A stretch of 64,000 nt of DNA from Gymnorhina tibicen (taxonomy: Eukaryota > Chordata > Aves > Passeriformes > Artamidae): NCBI GenBank assembly GCA_013399875.1, contig VXAZ01000953.1, positions 923,336 through 987,335 on the forward strand, written 5' to 3'. The position numbers were made by a program, and so were the translations under genes. Each line of letters starts with the position of its first letter. Position 1 is the first letter of the stretch. This document shows positions 36,601 to 47,500 of the stretch, one piece after another. Below the pieces are notes generated by a model. That model did no database searches, had not been told where the DNA came from, and worked only from the letters and a program-made list of their open reading frames with translations.

Positions 36601-38396
36601 ACTATCAAATCTGATATCAGCTTTTTTTCATAGCCAGGCTGAGAGACTTCCTGTCCCATATTAATCTCTCTGAAATGCTAATGGTCCTGACGTGTCACTG
36701 TGTTTTCATGAGTAACACCCGTGCCCCAGACAGTCCATATTTCTGAACTCCTTCTGTCTGTGCTGTTGCCAGAGGCCCAGGATGCTGCTTGAGGAAGCAG
36801 ATGTACACTCCTACCTGCCACAAGAAGCAGGCTGAAAGTGGGAGCATGGGTGTGCCCAAGGAAGCAAAACAAAGGGAACCTCACCCTAAAATTAATTTTC
36901 TTTGATGTCATGTGGTAGTAGATGCAGGACACGGTGCTTTGGGGTAAATCTCTTGTACTACTTGCCCAAAAAACCTGCAGCACTGCTCAAAAGCAAGTTT
37001 TGTGGGTTGAGTTTTATGCATAGCAGCAAGACACCTTACTCTTCATAGTTTGGATTGGAAGGGACCTTTACAGGTCATCTAGTCCAGCCTCCCTGCCATG
37101 AGCAGGAATATCTTTGATAACACCAAGTTGGATGGGAGTGTTGCTCTACTTGAGGGTAGAAAGGCTCTGCACAAGGGTCTGGGCAGGCTGGATTGATGGG
37201 CTAAGGCCAACTGCATGAAGTTCAACAAGGCCAAGTGCCAGGTCCTGCCTTGTCACAACAACTCCAAGCATCACTACAGGCTGGGGGAAGAGTGCTGGAA
37301 AGCTGCCTGGCTGAAAAGTACCTGGGGGTGCTGGTTGACAGCAGCTGAACATGAGCCAGCTGTGCCCAGGTGGCCAAGAAGGGCAATGGCACCCTGGCCT
37401 GTATCAGCAATAGTGTGGCCAGCAGGACCAGGGCAGTGACTGTCCCCCTGTACTTGGCACTGGTGAGGCTGCCTTGAGTCCTGTGTCCACTTCTGGGTCC
37501 CTAAGTTCAGGAAAGACATGGAGGTGTGTATCCAGAGAAGGGAAAAGCTGCTGAAGGGTCTAGAGGAGCAGGTGAGGGAACTGGGATTGTTTAGTGTGGA
37601 GAAATGGAGGCTCAGGGGCGAACTTATCTTTCTCTACAAGCACCTGAAAGGAGGATGTAGCCAGGCGGGGGTCAGTCTCTCCTCCCAGGTAAGAATCGAC
37701 AGGGTAACATGGAATATCTTCGAGTTTTGTCATGGACTATTTAGATTGGATATGAGGAAAAATCTCTTCACTGAAAGGGAGGCCAGGCATTGGAACAGGC
37801 TGCCCAGGAAAGGGGGTGAATCACCATCCCTGGAAGTGTTCAAACAACCTGTGGATGTGGCACTTGCGGACATGGTTCAGTGGTGAACATGGCGGTGTTG
37901 GGTTAATGATTGGACTCCAAGATCTTAGAGGTCTTTTCCAACCTTAATGATTCTGTGATCTTCAACCATCTCAGGTTACTCAGAGCCCCGTCTGTTGACA
38001 CAACCTGACCCCGAATGTCACTGCGCAAGTTATTCCGCCTTGGCCGCCACACTGTTCCAAGCCACCCGATCCAAATCTCGGCAGGGACTAAAGAAAACCC
38101 ACAGCGTTCCAACCTCCCGTGTCTCTTCTCGAACCCGAGTTTCACGCTGCCAGCTTTGGCGCCGTTCGCTCGAGTCCAGCGCGGACTTCCCACCCGCCGG
38201 CAAACCGCCCAGCCCTGGGAACCTTCATCCCTAATCCTGACCCTGCCGTGCTAAGTGCCCGCGATCCCAGGGAAGCGGGATCCCAGGGAAGCGTCCCGCC
38301 CCCGGCGCCCCCCGAACGGCTGAGGGCGAGCGGGCCGCGCTCCCCCCGCCGCGCCCGGTTACCTGCGGGAGGCGCTGCCCGCGGAGCGAGACAGAG
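18535..38396 (-). CDS. CCDC191: CCDC191, coiled-coil protein (all but the N-terminus)
   Basis: Fifteen coding exons from 36283 down to 18535 join in phase to 863 codons including the stop (human about 936 aa, so roughly 70 N-terminal residues are missing). A splice donor at 38363 probably ends exon 1, which runs into the N gap. The function is poorly known. The sequence shows long charged coiled coils: visible residues about 160-225, 605-670 and 668-700, rich in E, K, R and Q. Motifs of type A-x7-LL-x3-F-x2-W recur around 278-294, 300-317, 344-365, 718-736, 750-767, 779-796 and 812-830; these resemble Sfi1 centrin-binding repeats. There is no signal peptide or membrane segment. The gene is convergent with ZDHHC23 and divergent from QTRT2, as in human. 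Two donors (GTTGGC after 20700 and GTGACC after 23131) are weak but are fixed by phase. The longest introns (29504-31350, 33856-36141 and 36284-38362) contain no further recognised exon. Confidence 0.92.
20162..20316 (-). CDS. CCDC191: CCDC191 coding exon
   Basis: The acceptor is cctctccag and the donor aa|gtaagt. It reads [40 protein letters not shown] and so on to ATEHSNK. It enters at phase 0 and exits at phase 2. It contains one full Sfi1-type motif (A-x7-LM-x3-F-x2-W). Confidence 0.9.
20700..20852 (-). CDS. CCDC191: CCDC191 coding exon
   Basis: The acceptor is ctcag|gtggca and the donor aag|gttggc, which is weak. Its 51 codons read [20 protein letters not shown] to [13 protein letters not shown]. 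It has two Sfi1-like motifs. Confidence 0.88.
21918..22061 (-). CDS. CCDC191: CCDC191 coding exon
   Basis: The acceptor is attgcag and the donor gcg|gtaagt. Its 48 codons read [40 protein letters not shown] and EQAKENLA. It matches the [11 protein letters not shown] segment of CCDC191. Confidence 0.9.
23131..23232 (-). CDS. CCDC191: CCDC191 coding exon: coiled coil
   Basis: The acceptor is ttcaag|g and the donor ctg|gtgacc. Its 34 codons read [20 protein letters not shown] then [14 protein letters not shown], a highly charged helix. The boundary was chosen because it joins KELEKQ in the next exon, as in the family. Confidence 0.85.
24279..24361 (-). CDS. CCDC191: CCDC191 coding exon: coiled coil
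   Basis: The acceptor is ctgtag|gg and the donor ttg|gtaagt. It completes a glycine codon and then reads [27 protein letters not shown]. It is only reachable in frame through the 25952-26046 exon. Confidence 0.87.
25952..26046 (-). CDS. CCDC191: CCDC191 coding exon
   Basis: The acceptor is tttcatag|c and the donor aaag|gtattg. It reads [31 protein letters not shown]. This proline- and serine-rich linker joins the two neighbouring exons in phase (2 in, 1 out). Confidence 0.82.
26550..27004 (-). CDS. CCDC191: CCDC191 largest coding exon
   Basis: The acceptor is ttccctag and the donor ag|gtatat. Its 151 full codons begin [17 protein letters not shown], pass through [20 protein letters not shown], and end in a glutamine-rich coiled coil ([20 protein letters not shown]) and [10 protein letters not shown]. 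Confidence 0.9.
28331..28577 (-). CDS. CCDC191: CCDC191 coding exon
   Basis: The acceptor is cattcag|g and the donor aag|gtaaat. It reads [33 protein letters not shown] and then a charged, variable tail ending HQDLQQDK. It holds the clearest Sfi1-type motif, [17 protein letters not shown]. Confidence 0.9.
29313..29503 (-). CDS. CCDC191: CCDC191 coding exon
   Basis: The acceptor is cccatacag and the donor ag|gtagtg. It reads [40 protein letters not shown] and continues to HLQDQNR. It carries two Sfi1-like motifs. Confidence 0.9.
31351..31507 (-). CDS. CCDC191: CCDC191 coding exon
   Basis: The acceptor is tttgcag|g and the donor aga|gtgagc. It reads [20 protein letters not shown], then [32 protein letters not shown]. 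It enters at phase 2 and exits at phase 0. Confidence 0.88.
32269..32492 (-). CDS. CCDC191: CCDC191 coding exon: coiled coil
   Basis: The acceptor is ttcctag|g and the donor at|gtaagg. It reads [20 protein letters not shown], continues through [20 protein letters not shown], and ends [10 protein letters not shown]. It is a continuous charged helix. Confidence 0.9.
33002..33180 (-). CDS. CCDC191: CCDC191 coding exon
   Basis: The acceptor is atttcag|ac and the donor cag|gtgagc. It reads [20 protein letters not shown], then [39 protein letters not shown]. Confidence 0.88.
33727..33855 (-). CDS. CCDC191: CCDC191 coding exon
   Basis: The acceptor is atgatag|cc and the donor g|gtgaga. It reads [20 protein letters not shown] and continues through an acidic stretch to PPKYEHFDG. 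AQEWLxxWMxSKL is a conserved N-terminal signature of the family. Confidence 0.9.
36142..36283 (-). CDS. CCDC191: CCDC191 first recognisable coding exon
   Basis: The acceptor is atttaaag and the donor g|gtgagc. It reads [20 protein letters not shown], then [27 protein letters not shown]. It begins at phase 0, so an upstream coding exon is needed. That exon is probably the one lost in or beside the N gap. Confidence 0.87.
37047..38017 (-). mobile_element. Older CR1 LINE 3' fragment (minus), split by a younger CR1
   Basis: The left half (37047-37114) is the reverse complement of an avian CR1 3' end (ttggaagggacctttacaggtc...ccatgagcagg). The text resumes at 37958-38017 (atctt caaccatctcaggttactcagagcccc...gaatg), which is the next part of the same consensus. 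The interval between is a plus-strand CR1. Confidence 0.75.
37115..37957 (+). mobile_element. Younger CR1 LINE 3' fragment (plus), nested
   Basis: This is a 5'-truncated CR1 covering about 840 bases of the 3' region. Recognisable CR1 text includes ttcaacaaggccaagtgcc, ctgaaaggaggatgtagcc, cattggaacaggctgccc and the terminal gaggtcttttccaacctt, and it stops at gattctgtg. Open frames inside it (37215-37439 and 37518-37886) are decayed CR1 readings, not host genes. It is flanked on both sides by atctt (37110-37114 and 37958-37962). Confidence 0.85.
38363..38396 (-). CDS. CCDC191: Probable 3' end of CCDC191 exon 1, cut by the gap
   Basis: On the minus strand a good donor (cgcag|gtaacc) follows 34 bases that run into the Ns. 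No ATG is visible. The reading phase at the donor is compatible with the phase 0 entry at 36283, but whether this fragment is coding or 5' UTR cannot be told. Confidence 0.4.
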
Positions 38397-38429
38397 NNNN
38401 NNNNNNNNNNNNNNNNNNNNNNNNNNNNN
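38397..38429. other. Assembly gap of 33 Ns
   Basis: Thirty-three Ns sit in the GC-rich divergent promoter. QTRT2 coding text resumes straight after them at about the 29th residue of the family protein, so the true missing sequence must be longer than 33 bases. Confidence 0.97.
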
Positions 38430-38552
38430 CGCGCTGGCGCTGCCCGGCTGCCTGCTGTACACGCGGACCGGCGCGGCGCCGCACCTCACCCACGACACGC
38501 TGCGGGAGGTGCGCGGCGTGCCCGGCGTGGCGCAGCTCGCCCTGCCCGCCCT
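38430..38552 (+). CDS. QTRT2: QTRT2 exon 1, 5' end missing
   Basis: It reads [41 protein letters not shown] straight out of the gap. The donor is ct|gtgagt with phase 2. No start codon is present in the window. Confidence 0.9.
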
Positions 38553-41500
38553 GTGAGTACCGCGCCCGGGCCGGGGGGCCCCTGCTTACCCATCCAAGGG
38601 AGGTGCAGGGGCGGGGCAGGAAAGGTGAGGGGAAGGGAGCTGGAGAGGTGCGTGATTTTTAGTGTTTAGGCCAAACCCATCGCGGTGACTTCAGTCATCT
38701 TCCTGAGGTGGGCAGCAGGGCGAGGGAGGTGATTCTGCCCCTCTGCTCTGCTCTACTGACACCGCTCCGAGTGTGCTGCATCCAGCTCTGGAGCCCCCGA
38801 CATAAGAAAGATGTGGGCTTGTTGGACCAAGTCCTTTGGAGCGCCACAAAGATGCTCAGAGGGCTGCAGCATCTTTCCTGTAACAGCAGACAGAGAGATT
38901 GGGGGTGTTTAGCCTGGAGAAGAGAAGGCTCCAGGGAGAGGCTTTTACCAGCTTTCTGGTACCTAAAGAGGATTTATAAGAAAGATGGTGACAGATTTTT
39001 AACAGAGCCTGTTGTGATAAATAGGAGGTAATGGGTTTAAACTATAAGAGGGTATCTCTTGTAATGAGGGTGGTGAAACACTGGACCAGGTTGCCCAGAG
39101 AGGTGGTAGATACCCCATGCCTGAAAACATTTCAGGTAAGACTGGAGCAGCAGTCTCAAAACTAGTTAGGTAAGTGACAACTGAAAGGAAAGATTAACAT
39201 GATAAAGCTTGTGCAGTTCTTGAATGATGTTGAACAGACTGGTGATGCTACACAAAAAGTCACAGTCTAGCTTTGTGCTCTCCATCAAGTCAGTGGTCAC
39301 TGGTCAGTGCAGGTAAAAGCTTTACGTTTTTGCCACAGAATTATGAATGCCTTGGGTTGTGAGCTGTGATTCTTGAGCTCTGTGACTCTGGCATTTCATT
39401 CCATCTGTCCCTCACAGCTTGATGGCAAATACCAGTTCAGTGTCAGACAATGCATAAGTATGGAAACAGAAGCCTTAGTTATGAAACCACCAATCTCTTT
39501 AGACATTTGTCTGCTAAGTTAATGTGTTTCTATATCTGGATTGCAGGGCAGAAATCCATGATGTTCTGGAAGAGTATAAAGAAGGAGCTGCAAAATTTAT
39601 AGGTAAAGTACAAGTGTTTGCTTGTGTATCTGAGAGATAATCCAGGTGGGTCCCACTAGAACTACTGTTCAGGCAGTACAGTAGGCAGAAAGATGTNACC
39701 AGGTTGCCCAGAGAGGTGGTAGATACCCCATGCCTGAAAACATTTCAGGTAAGACTGGAGCAGCAGTCTCAAAACTAGTTAGGTAAGTGACAACTGAAAG
39801 GAAAGATTAACATGATAAAGCTTGTGCAGTTCTTGAATGATGTTGAACAGACTGGTGATGCTACACAAAAAGTCACAGTCTAGCTTTGTGCTCTCCATCA
39901 AGTCAGTGGTCACTGGTCAGTGCAGGTAAAAGCTTTACGTTTTTGCCACAGAATTATGAATGCCTTGGGTTGTGAGCTGTGATTCTTGAGCTCTGTGACT
40001 CTGGCATTTCATTCCATCTGTCCCTCACAGCTTGATGGCAAATACCAGTTCAGTGTCAGACAATGCATAAGTATGGAAACAGAAGCCTTAGTTATGAAAC
40101 CACCAATCTCTTTAGACATTTGTCTGCTAAGTTAATGTGTTTCTATATCTGGATTGCAGGGCAGAAATCCATGATGTTCTGGAAGAGTATAAAGAAGGAG
40201 CTGCAAAATTTATAGGTAAAGTACAAGTGTTTGCTTGTGTATCTGAGAGATAATCCAGGTGGGTCCCACTAGAACTACTGTTCAGGCAGTACAGTAGGCA
40301 GAAAGATGTAGGCTTTGCACATTTAGGGATTTTCTCACTCAAAGTGCCACTAGGGAAGACTTTAAATAGTATGTTGTTGCTAGTGTGGCCAAAAATCCTT
40401 CAATCAGGCTACAAAGTGATGACGTGTCTGTGGTTTCTATAAATTACAGACAGTTTTTTGCATATATGGAATCTAGCACATTGTGCAAGAAAAAAAGATT
40501 TGAGTTGCCAACGCTTGTTTTTTTTGTTTTATTTTTTTAAAAAGCTCATAAAAATTTGGGACATGCATTTCCTTATATAAAAAAATTATGGTTTGGCTTT
40601 CCAAAGGAAGTTTGCACCCAAATTTCAATAAACTTTAACTGCTTTGGAGCAGTTTACTCCCTCGAGAAAAATTGAAAAATGTCTTGTCTGAAACTTCCTG
40701 GAGGCTTTACCAGTTTCAGTGACTATCTCTGAAGAGAAGGCTCTATGTCACTGAGACATACTGTCTAGCTTTGTGTCATCTGAAACCTCCAGTCTGGCAG
40801 GGATGATAAATTTCTCATTTGTGTAGTTGATAATGTATCTCTCACTGTTCTTTTCTGTGAGGGTGGTGAGTGCTCAAACAAATTGCCCAAAAAGTTGTGG
40901 ATGCCCCATCCCTGGAAATGTTCAAGGCCAGGTTGGATGGGACTTTGAGCAATGTGGTCTAGTGGGAGGTGTCCGTGCCCGTGGGACATGATCTCTAAGG
41001 CCCCTTCCAACCCAAACCATTCAGTGATTCTACTTTGTCCTTTCTTAAAAGTTCTAGGCTTGGGGTTGTTGCTCAGTTTGGATTGTGTCAAATGTCAGGT
41101 GTCTCCAGTGTATCAGTTATCAGTTGAGTGGTCAAGTGAGTCAACTGTTGGGTCTGGAAAATTTTAATAGGTGGAGTATTAAACCAGAAGAAACATAAAT
41201 AAATCCCAAAACAGCTATGTAGGCTGCAGAACCAAAGGGTATTATTTCCTGATTTGTCCTGCTGCTGCACTCTCCTCCAGGCAGTTAGTAAAACTGTGGA
41301 AGCAGTCTGCCTTCTTTGGTGCTGAGAGATAGATGAACAATATTTTCTTTGTCAGCATGGATGTACTTGTGTGGGGGACAATACCTTGTTCCCTTCTGCG
41401 GATCTACGAGCCACATCTTTGCGTTAGCTTTGCTTTGGTTCATGAAACTCTCCTCTGTGTCTGTCTCTCTGTTTTCAGGTATGCCAGATGCTGTGCTCTA

Positions 41501-44500
41501 CTGCTCCCTTCATGACCCAGTCACTCCCTGCCCATCTGGCTACAGCACTAACAAGGTATAGTGGCTGTAAAGGCTTGAAAGGGTCCACCTAAAGTTCCCA
41601 AAAGAAATCTGCCAGCCCTCCCTTCATCCGTGTTGGTGTGCTCAGACAGCCACAAGATTAGCAGAATAAATCTTTGCACAAAGAGGATTATCATTTACAT
41701 GCTCATACCTCCAACTAAATAAAGCTGTACATGTTCTTACTTGGCAGTATGTGCCCTGAGCGGTTCCTGAGCAGTTAAGGGGCAATTCAGGTAGAAAGGA
41801 GAGCTCTGGCCTACCATGCTGTAGTGGTTAAAATGGCAGTAAAAGAAGATACCTGTGTTTTGGCATATGTGCTGTACAAGCTTATGGTGATGCCACTGAT
41901 AAGCAGTACATCTGAACCCCTGTGTGTGTATTTACAGCCTGCTACAGCCCACAAAGGGGAAGGACTTCAGAATTTTTGCAAGAGGGTGACTCGGCAATCC
42001 AGGAGTGCATAGTGCTGCAGACATTTCCCCGTTCCACCCCACAGGCACACACAGTCCCTGTGCAATTCACACACTGCCTGCTGCCTGACACAGCTTTGTG
42101 CTGGAGCGGCCACTCCTGGCACCTGCTCAGATACAGTCAGTCCTAAGGCCTGTTTGGGGATGGCCCACATTTGGTGGAAGGTCACTGAGTGACAGAGGAT
42201 AACTACTGCCATACAGCTATCAGTGTATATTCCTTGCTGCTGGGATCCAGGCTGAGTCCTGTCTCTCTGCAGGGAAGGGATTACCTGAAGCTTGTCCCAC
42301 CACTGTGCAGCTTTGAGGTGATAGCAGCAATCTAAACCTGGGTGTTGGAAGTTTGATGCAGACTTTTTTGGGTTTTTTAAATAAGCTGGTGAAGATACTT
42401 GTCACCTTGTTTTAAGGCCTTCTGCAGCTGGATCTGTGCTGACAAATACTTACGAAAGCTTTTTGAAAGCAATGGGACAGAAAGCTCCATGCCAGAAAGC
42501 CAGTAACAATGGAAGTTTAAATAATCAGAGGATAATGCTCAGTTCTCTAAGCTGCATGGCTATTTTATTTATTAAAGCAGCTTTTTTCCTCTCGAGAACA
42601 GAATGAAGGTAACTAGATGTGATTACACTCTGCCCTTTGGCTCAGACAGCTCTAACTTTTCTCTGCCTGCCTTCACCAGCTGTTCCCTGATGCTCTCACA
42701 GTAAGAGGCAGCAGGTACTGTCTGAACAACATGCTGCTGCAGAGCAACATACAACTGCTGTGTTTCAGTTATTCTGCAGATACAAATTTTGGATCTCCTC
42801 TCTTTGGAGTTGCTCTTTCTTTTAGTTGGAAATTTGCAAAAGATGTTATTACTTTGGAGACTTCTGTTTTTATTCAAATTTGGTGAAATTGGCTGATAAG
42901 GCCAGAAGTAATCAGGAGGGAGGGCTGGATGGACAGACGGACAACAGGCACATGGTATACTTGTGCAATCCTTCTGGGTCTTTGTGGGGATCAGACCCAA
43001 AAAAAAAAATTGTTCGGCTCATATTTTTTGCATCGGCTGATGAAATTCAATTTGCAAATTAGTATGCATGAGAACTGCATTGCTTAATCTGTCTGTCTGG
43101 CATAGGCTAGGAGAATGTGTTTAAACCCTCAGGCCCCAAAAAGTGCCCATGAGACTCCAAGCTATATGCTGTTTCTGATGGCTGAAAACCTTTTCTCATT
43201 TAAAAAAACATGAACAGAATTGCAGATGAAAAGAGCTGACTTCCAAAGGGCTCGAGCCCTATACTTAACCTCCTTGAATACCAATTTAAAGTTTTGGAGC
43301 AGCAGTGTCACAAGCTTAACAGTAATACAACAAAAGCAATGGCTGAGCAGCACTCAGGGGTTAATTACAGATTATTCTGCAAAATAGGCTAAAATGTGAA
43401 CATTTTGGGAATCTGAATGTTTAGTGACTTGAATGGTGGCATCTGCTAGCCTGGAGGTGTTCAGGTAAGATAACCTCTCTGTCCATGTGCTTTTGTCTTG
43501 CTTTAAATTCTTTTGAGGGTATCACGGAGTAACAATGGAAGATGGGGTCCCATATGTGCTGGCAGGATGGGAAGGATGTGAAGAGACAGGGAGCACGTGC
43601 CATTTCTTACACTGGCTCGGTTTGGGTATTTCGCTGCCTTCTAGATTTGCTGGATTTGGGACCTAAAATAACATGGGGTTCTAAGATTGAGTGCTAAACA
43701 AGCTCTTGTATTCTTCCCAGTCTGCATGGTTTATATATATACATGCATTCACATGTGTGGTATGAGTTAAGTGCTCAGAAGAGGAAATAGTTTCTTGTGT
43801 TTGCATTTTGTACAGGAAACTAGCGAGCTGGATTTGCCATTGCAGCCTTTGCTGCTTTTTACAAGCTTTTGCTTACTTCTGTGACAACATAAGTTTGGTG
43901 GGAATTCAAGCTTTTTTTTTTTATTTCCAATTCTGCCACTAAATTGTGTGTGATGAGAGGCCAGCTGCTCTATCTCACATTTTCTAACGTGGAGAAGTCA
44001 GGGTTGAGTGGGATGGTTTCACCAGAGTATCTTAGAAATTCCAATTCAGTCATGTAGCTCCTTTCACTCATTGTGCCAAGTGCAGCTGATTATCTGAGCC
44101 ATGCCCCAGGACAGCTTATCTAATGAGATATCATTCCAGTATCAGGTGTTTCACCAGACCAATTCCTTCTCTCCTTTCACCCTTAAGATCTGCTGTCCTT
44201 TGCAACTGATGTTCATCCCTATTCTTCCTGTACAGACGGTCTCACTGTGGGGAAGCTCAGGGCGCATGGAAGTGACAGCTTCCAAGTTCATGGACATCCA
44301 GCGGGCCATCCAGCCAGACTGGTTCCAGTGCATCTCTGATGGAGACACCATTTCTGGGGAAGCTGGTAGAAAAAGAGCCAAGAAGTCTGTGGATAGGTCA
44401 CTTTCCTTCTTGGATATATGCCTTCAGCTTCAAGAAAAAACTCCGGTAAGGTCCCCAAAGTACTGAGGCAATAGCGCTGCAACTTGGTCTGTGCTGCATC

Positions 44501-47500
44501 CTGGACCAGCCCCAGGATGTGATTTAGTAGGAAATTGTGTCACATGTGTGTATCAGAGAATGCCCAACTTACAGTCCAGACCGAAGTATAACCAGTAGCA
44601 CAGTGAGTTTTCCTTCCTTCCTTTAATAAATTGTCTTCTGTGCCAGGATCACCCCTCATCTTTACCAGCTGAGGAGAACTACTTTTTAGGGGTTTTCTTT
44701 CTGCTTTTGGACTGTGATGCATTTCTTTCACTTACCATATTATTAGATGCATGGGCAAAGTGGGATCTTCTTACTCAGATTGAGAAAACCCATCTTTTTG
44801 CTCCGAAGTCCCCTTGGTTCCAAGTCAGGGAGGATTTGATAGAATTAGTCAGTGCTATCCTTCATTTCTTCCAGCAACTTTGAAACTTCCCTCTCTTTTG
44901 GTGAAAGGAGACATACTATCTGAGTCTGCACTACAAAGGAAAACCGGTGACAGGAGCTGATATTTGTATCTCCTGAAAGGCAATTCCGTGTGAGATCTGG
45001 TGTCTGACAGCCAGGATAATGGCACCTATTTTGTATTTTGCACCAACACATGTATTGCTGAGACCGCATCCATAAAGAGCTGTGTACGAAGATGGTGTGT
45101 GGTTATTGCCTTCTGCAGGGAGGTGGGAAGAGTGGCATCAAAATTCTCAGTGAGTCAGTGTCAAGGCAAGGAGCAGAATCTTACCTCTACTAGTCCCCTT
45201 TCTTACACATGGACTTCACAGTGTTGTGTGGGGAGTAGTCTTACATGAGATGAAATCCCGTGGTTCTGGCAAGTTCCTGGGACTGTGGGGCTTAAGTAGC
45301 AAGCATCTGAAGTCTGGGCTGTGAGATGTCTTTCATGTCTTTGGCAGAGCATGCTCTAACACTTGTAGCTTTCTCCTGGGACAGGAACTACAAGGAAGTG
45401 TAATGTTTGGGGCAATTGAAGGTGGAGATATCTTGGAAGAGAGGCTCAGATCAGCCAGGGAGACTGCCAAGCGGCCTGTGGGTGGCTTTCTGCTAGATGG
45501 CTTCCAGGGAAGTGCCATGGCCAAGGAGACCAAGTTGAAACTGATAGCTTCTGTCACAGCAGAGCTGCCAGAGGATAAACCAAGGTAAGTTGTGTGGGCA
45601 ACATCCCAAGAAATCCATCTGTCCTATTACGAGGAACATCTACAGGCTGCTGTGCAGTTTCCCTGTAGGAAGTAATTGCTGTATTGCACAGCTCTGTGTG
45701 CCAGGCTGCATAAATTTTTCCACTGTCAGGCTGCAGTCTTCATCACTTGTTTCAGTTTTTAGCTGCAACTGGCACCAGGCTTTGCTCATGCTGTGGGTTT
45801 GAGTACTCTCCACATTTGTCATCTTTACATTTTTAGGAAGACTTACAGGTAGGATATGTCAGAGTTACTTGCATTTGATCTTGGAGGCCATGGTTTACTT
45901 GAAGTTCTGCTTAAACAAGAATGTTATTATCTAGATATTTTGCAAGGACTTCTTCTCAGTAAAACTGTCATGTTCCCAGTTCTCTCTGGTCTGAACTGGA
46001 GGATGGCACAGAGGGGTGCTGGCAGAACCAGCCAGTGCTTGCTACACGATCTTGGTAGCCAGCTCTGTCATCATACCTGAGGCACTGAGTTTGTGCACTG
46101 CCTGGGGTGGTGCAGCCTGGCCCACAACAGTGGTATTCTTGGACAGCGTGGGGCTTACTGCATATCTGAGTTGTTAATTTTGCCCATCAGACCCGTGCCA
46201 GGGACTGGACAGGAGTGGCAGCTTTCTTGATCCTTACAACTGACTAACAGTAACTAAAGACTTCTTGAAAAAGTGTCTTGAAAAAAAAGCTTGAAAAAGC
46301 TAATATTTTCTAGTGGTTCAGAAGTGTAGGGGTTTCTTAATTGGGTTGAGCTTGCTGGATTGCTCTTACCAGAGCAACTGCAACAGAAATAATATGGTTA
46401 CTTTTTTCATGATTTCCTGAAGAGAATGTCTGAGGCCCCACTGTGTTCCTGCTTCCCTCTGCTAGCAGAGCATTGCTCTGACCTAATGGTGTTTAAAATG
46501 AAATTAAATGCAAAAGCACTGTGCCTGGTGTTGCAGCTTGTTCTTGCTTAGTGGTGCCTGGGGTTTGAATTTTCCTGACAATTAGAAGGCTTGCTGTGTT
46601 GTTGCCATCCTGTCTGGTTGAGCCACTTAAAAGATCCCCTGGGAGCATTAGAGTCCAATCTGCTCAGCTAACCTCAGTGGCTACCAGTGCATCTGCCTCA
46701 TCTATCAAATAGTTTGCTTGTCTTGTTAAGACAAGTGTTTCTGACCTCTTGATAGGAAGAGAGCTGGTTAGCCCCAGGGGGTCTTGGAAGTACCTCAAGT
46801 GAATTTCAGGCAATCCTTGGTCCCGAATCACCCTTGCCATTCTGGCTGGAAAAGTTGTTTTTCAGCCCTGTTCTACCCCAATATGAAATTCTCCAGAAGA
46901 CAAACACTTTCTGTGCTTCACTCAAGAAGTGGCTGCTTTTTGTGTGATGGTAAAATGATCTTATGAGTGTACTCTTTTTATAAAGAGTCCTTTCATGTAC
47001 CTAAAGGTGCTGAAGTCTCTTGATAAAATTTGTTTTCCTTTCCAATAGCATGGGAACCCTTGCAAGAACAAATTTTTGTCCTTACCTGTGCAGCGATGAG
47101 TTTCAACAAAGCTTTGATCATATATGCACAGCTACTGTTGTGAGTTTTGCATATCATTTTCTCCCTGTCATGGGAACCTGAAACATAAAACACTCATGCT
47201 GTAAACTTCTCCTATCCTTATTCTGTGCTCATCAATTTAATTGGAGTACTTAGGAAAGTGACTAAAAATGGCACCTTGTGACTTTATTTATCAGCCGCTG
47301 TGTATTTTCCTAATTATCTGTTTAGCTCATTGCCCTACATTAACTTCTACTGCTTTCAGCCCAGCCATGCACCTGCAGGAGAGCAGGCACTGCTCTACTC
47401 CCTTTCACTTCACCCACCCTCGGCGAAGCTGCCAACTAAATTTGGCTGCCAGCAGGATCTCTATTACCATTGATGGCAATCCAGCCAGGCTCTTCCTGGC

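Larger units (their letters stand above)
38010..38640. promoter_or_regulatory. Shared CpG-island promoter of CCDC191 (-) and QTRT2 (+)
   Basis: A CpG-dense block lies between the divergent first exons. It includes GC-box-like cgcccccggcgcccc and a short direct repeat of gatcccagggaagcg (about 38264-38294). The core, probably with both transcription starts, is replaced by Ns. Confidence 0.65.
39085..40309. repeat. 612-bp direct duplication with an N at the junction
   Basis: Bases 39085-39696 recur as 39698-40309 at a constant offset of 613, without a difference that I could see. The single base between the copies, 39697, is N. Each copy contains a CR1 tail, intron sequence and QTRT2 exon 2 with its splice sites. 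The left edge lies inside a CR1 element. Confidence 0.95.

Noticed and set aside
37518..37886. 122-codon open frame with gene-like text
   Set aside because: It lies wholly inside the 3' region of a CR1 LINE and is the usual decayed CR1 reading, not a host gene.
38142..38498. Minus-strand open frame across the N gap
   Set aside because: It reads through Ns and is the antisense of QTRT2 exon 1. The CCDC191 donor at 38363 would cut it.
40160..40215. True alternative (mutually exclusive) exon of QTRT2
   Set aside because: The two copies are identical along with 550 bases of intron, and an N sits at the join. A genuine old exon duplication would show some divergence.
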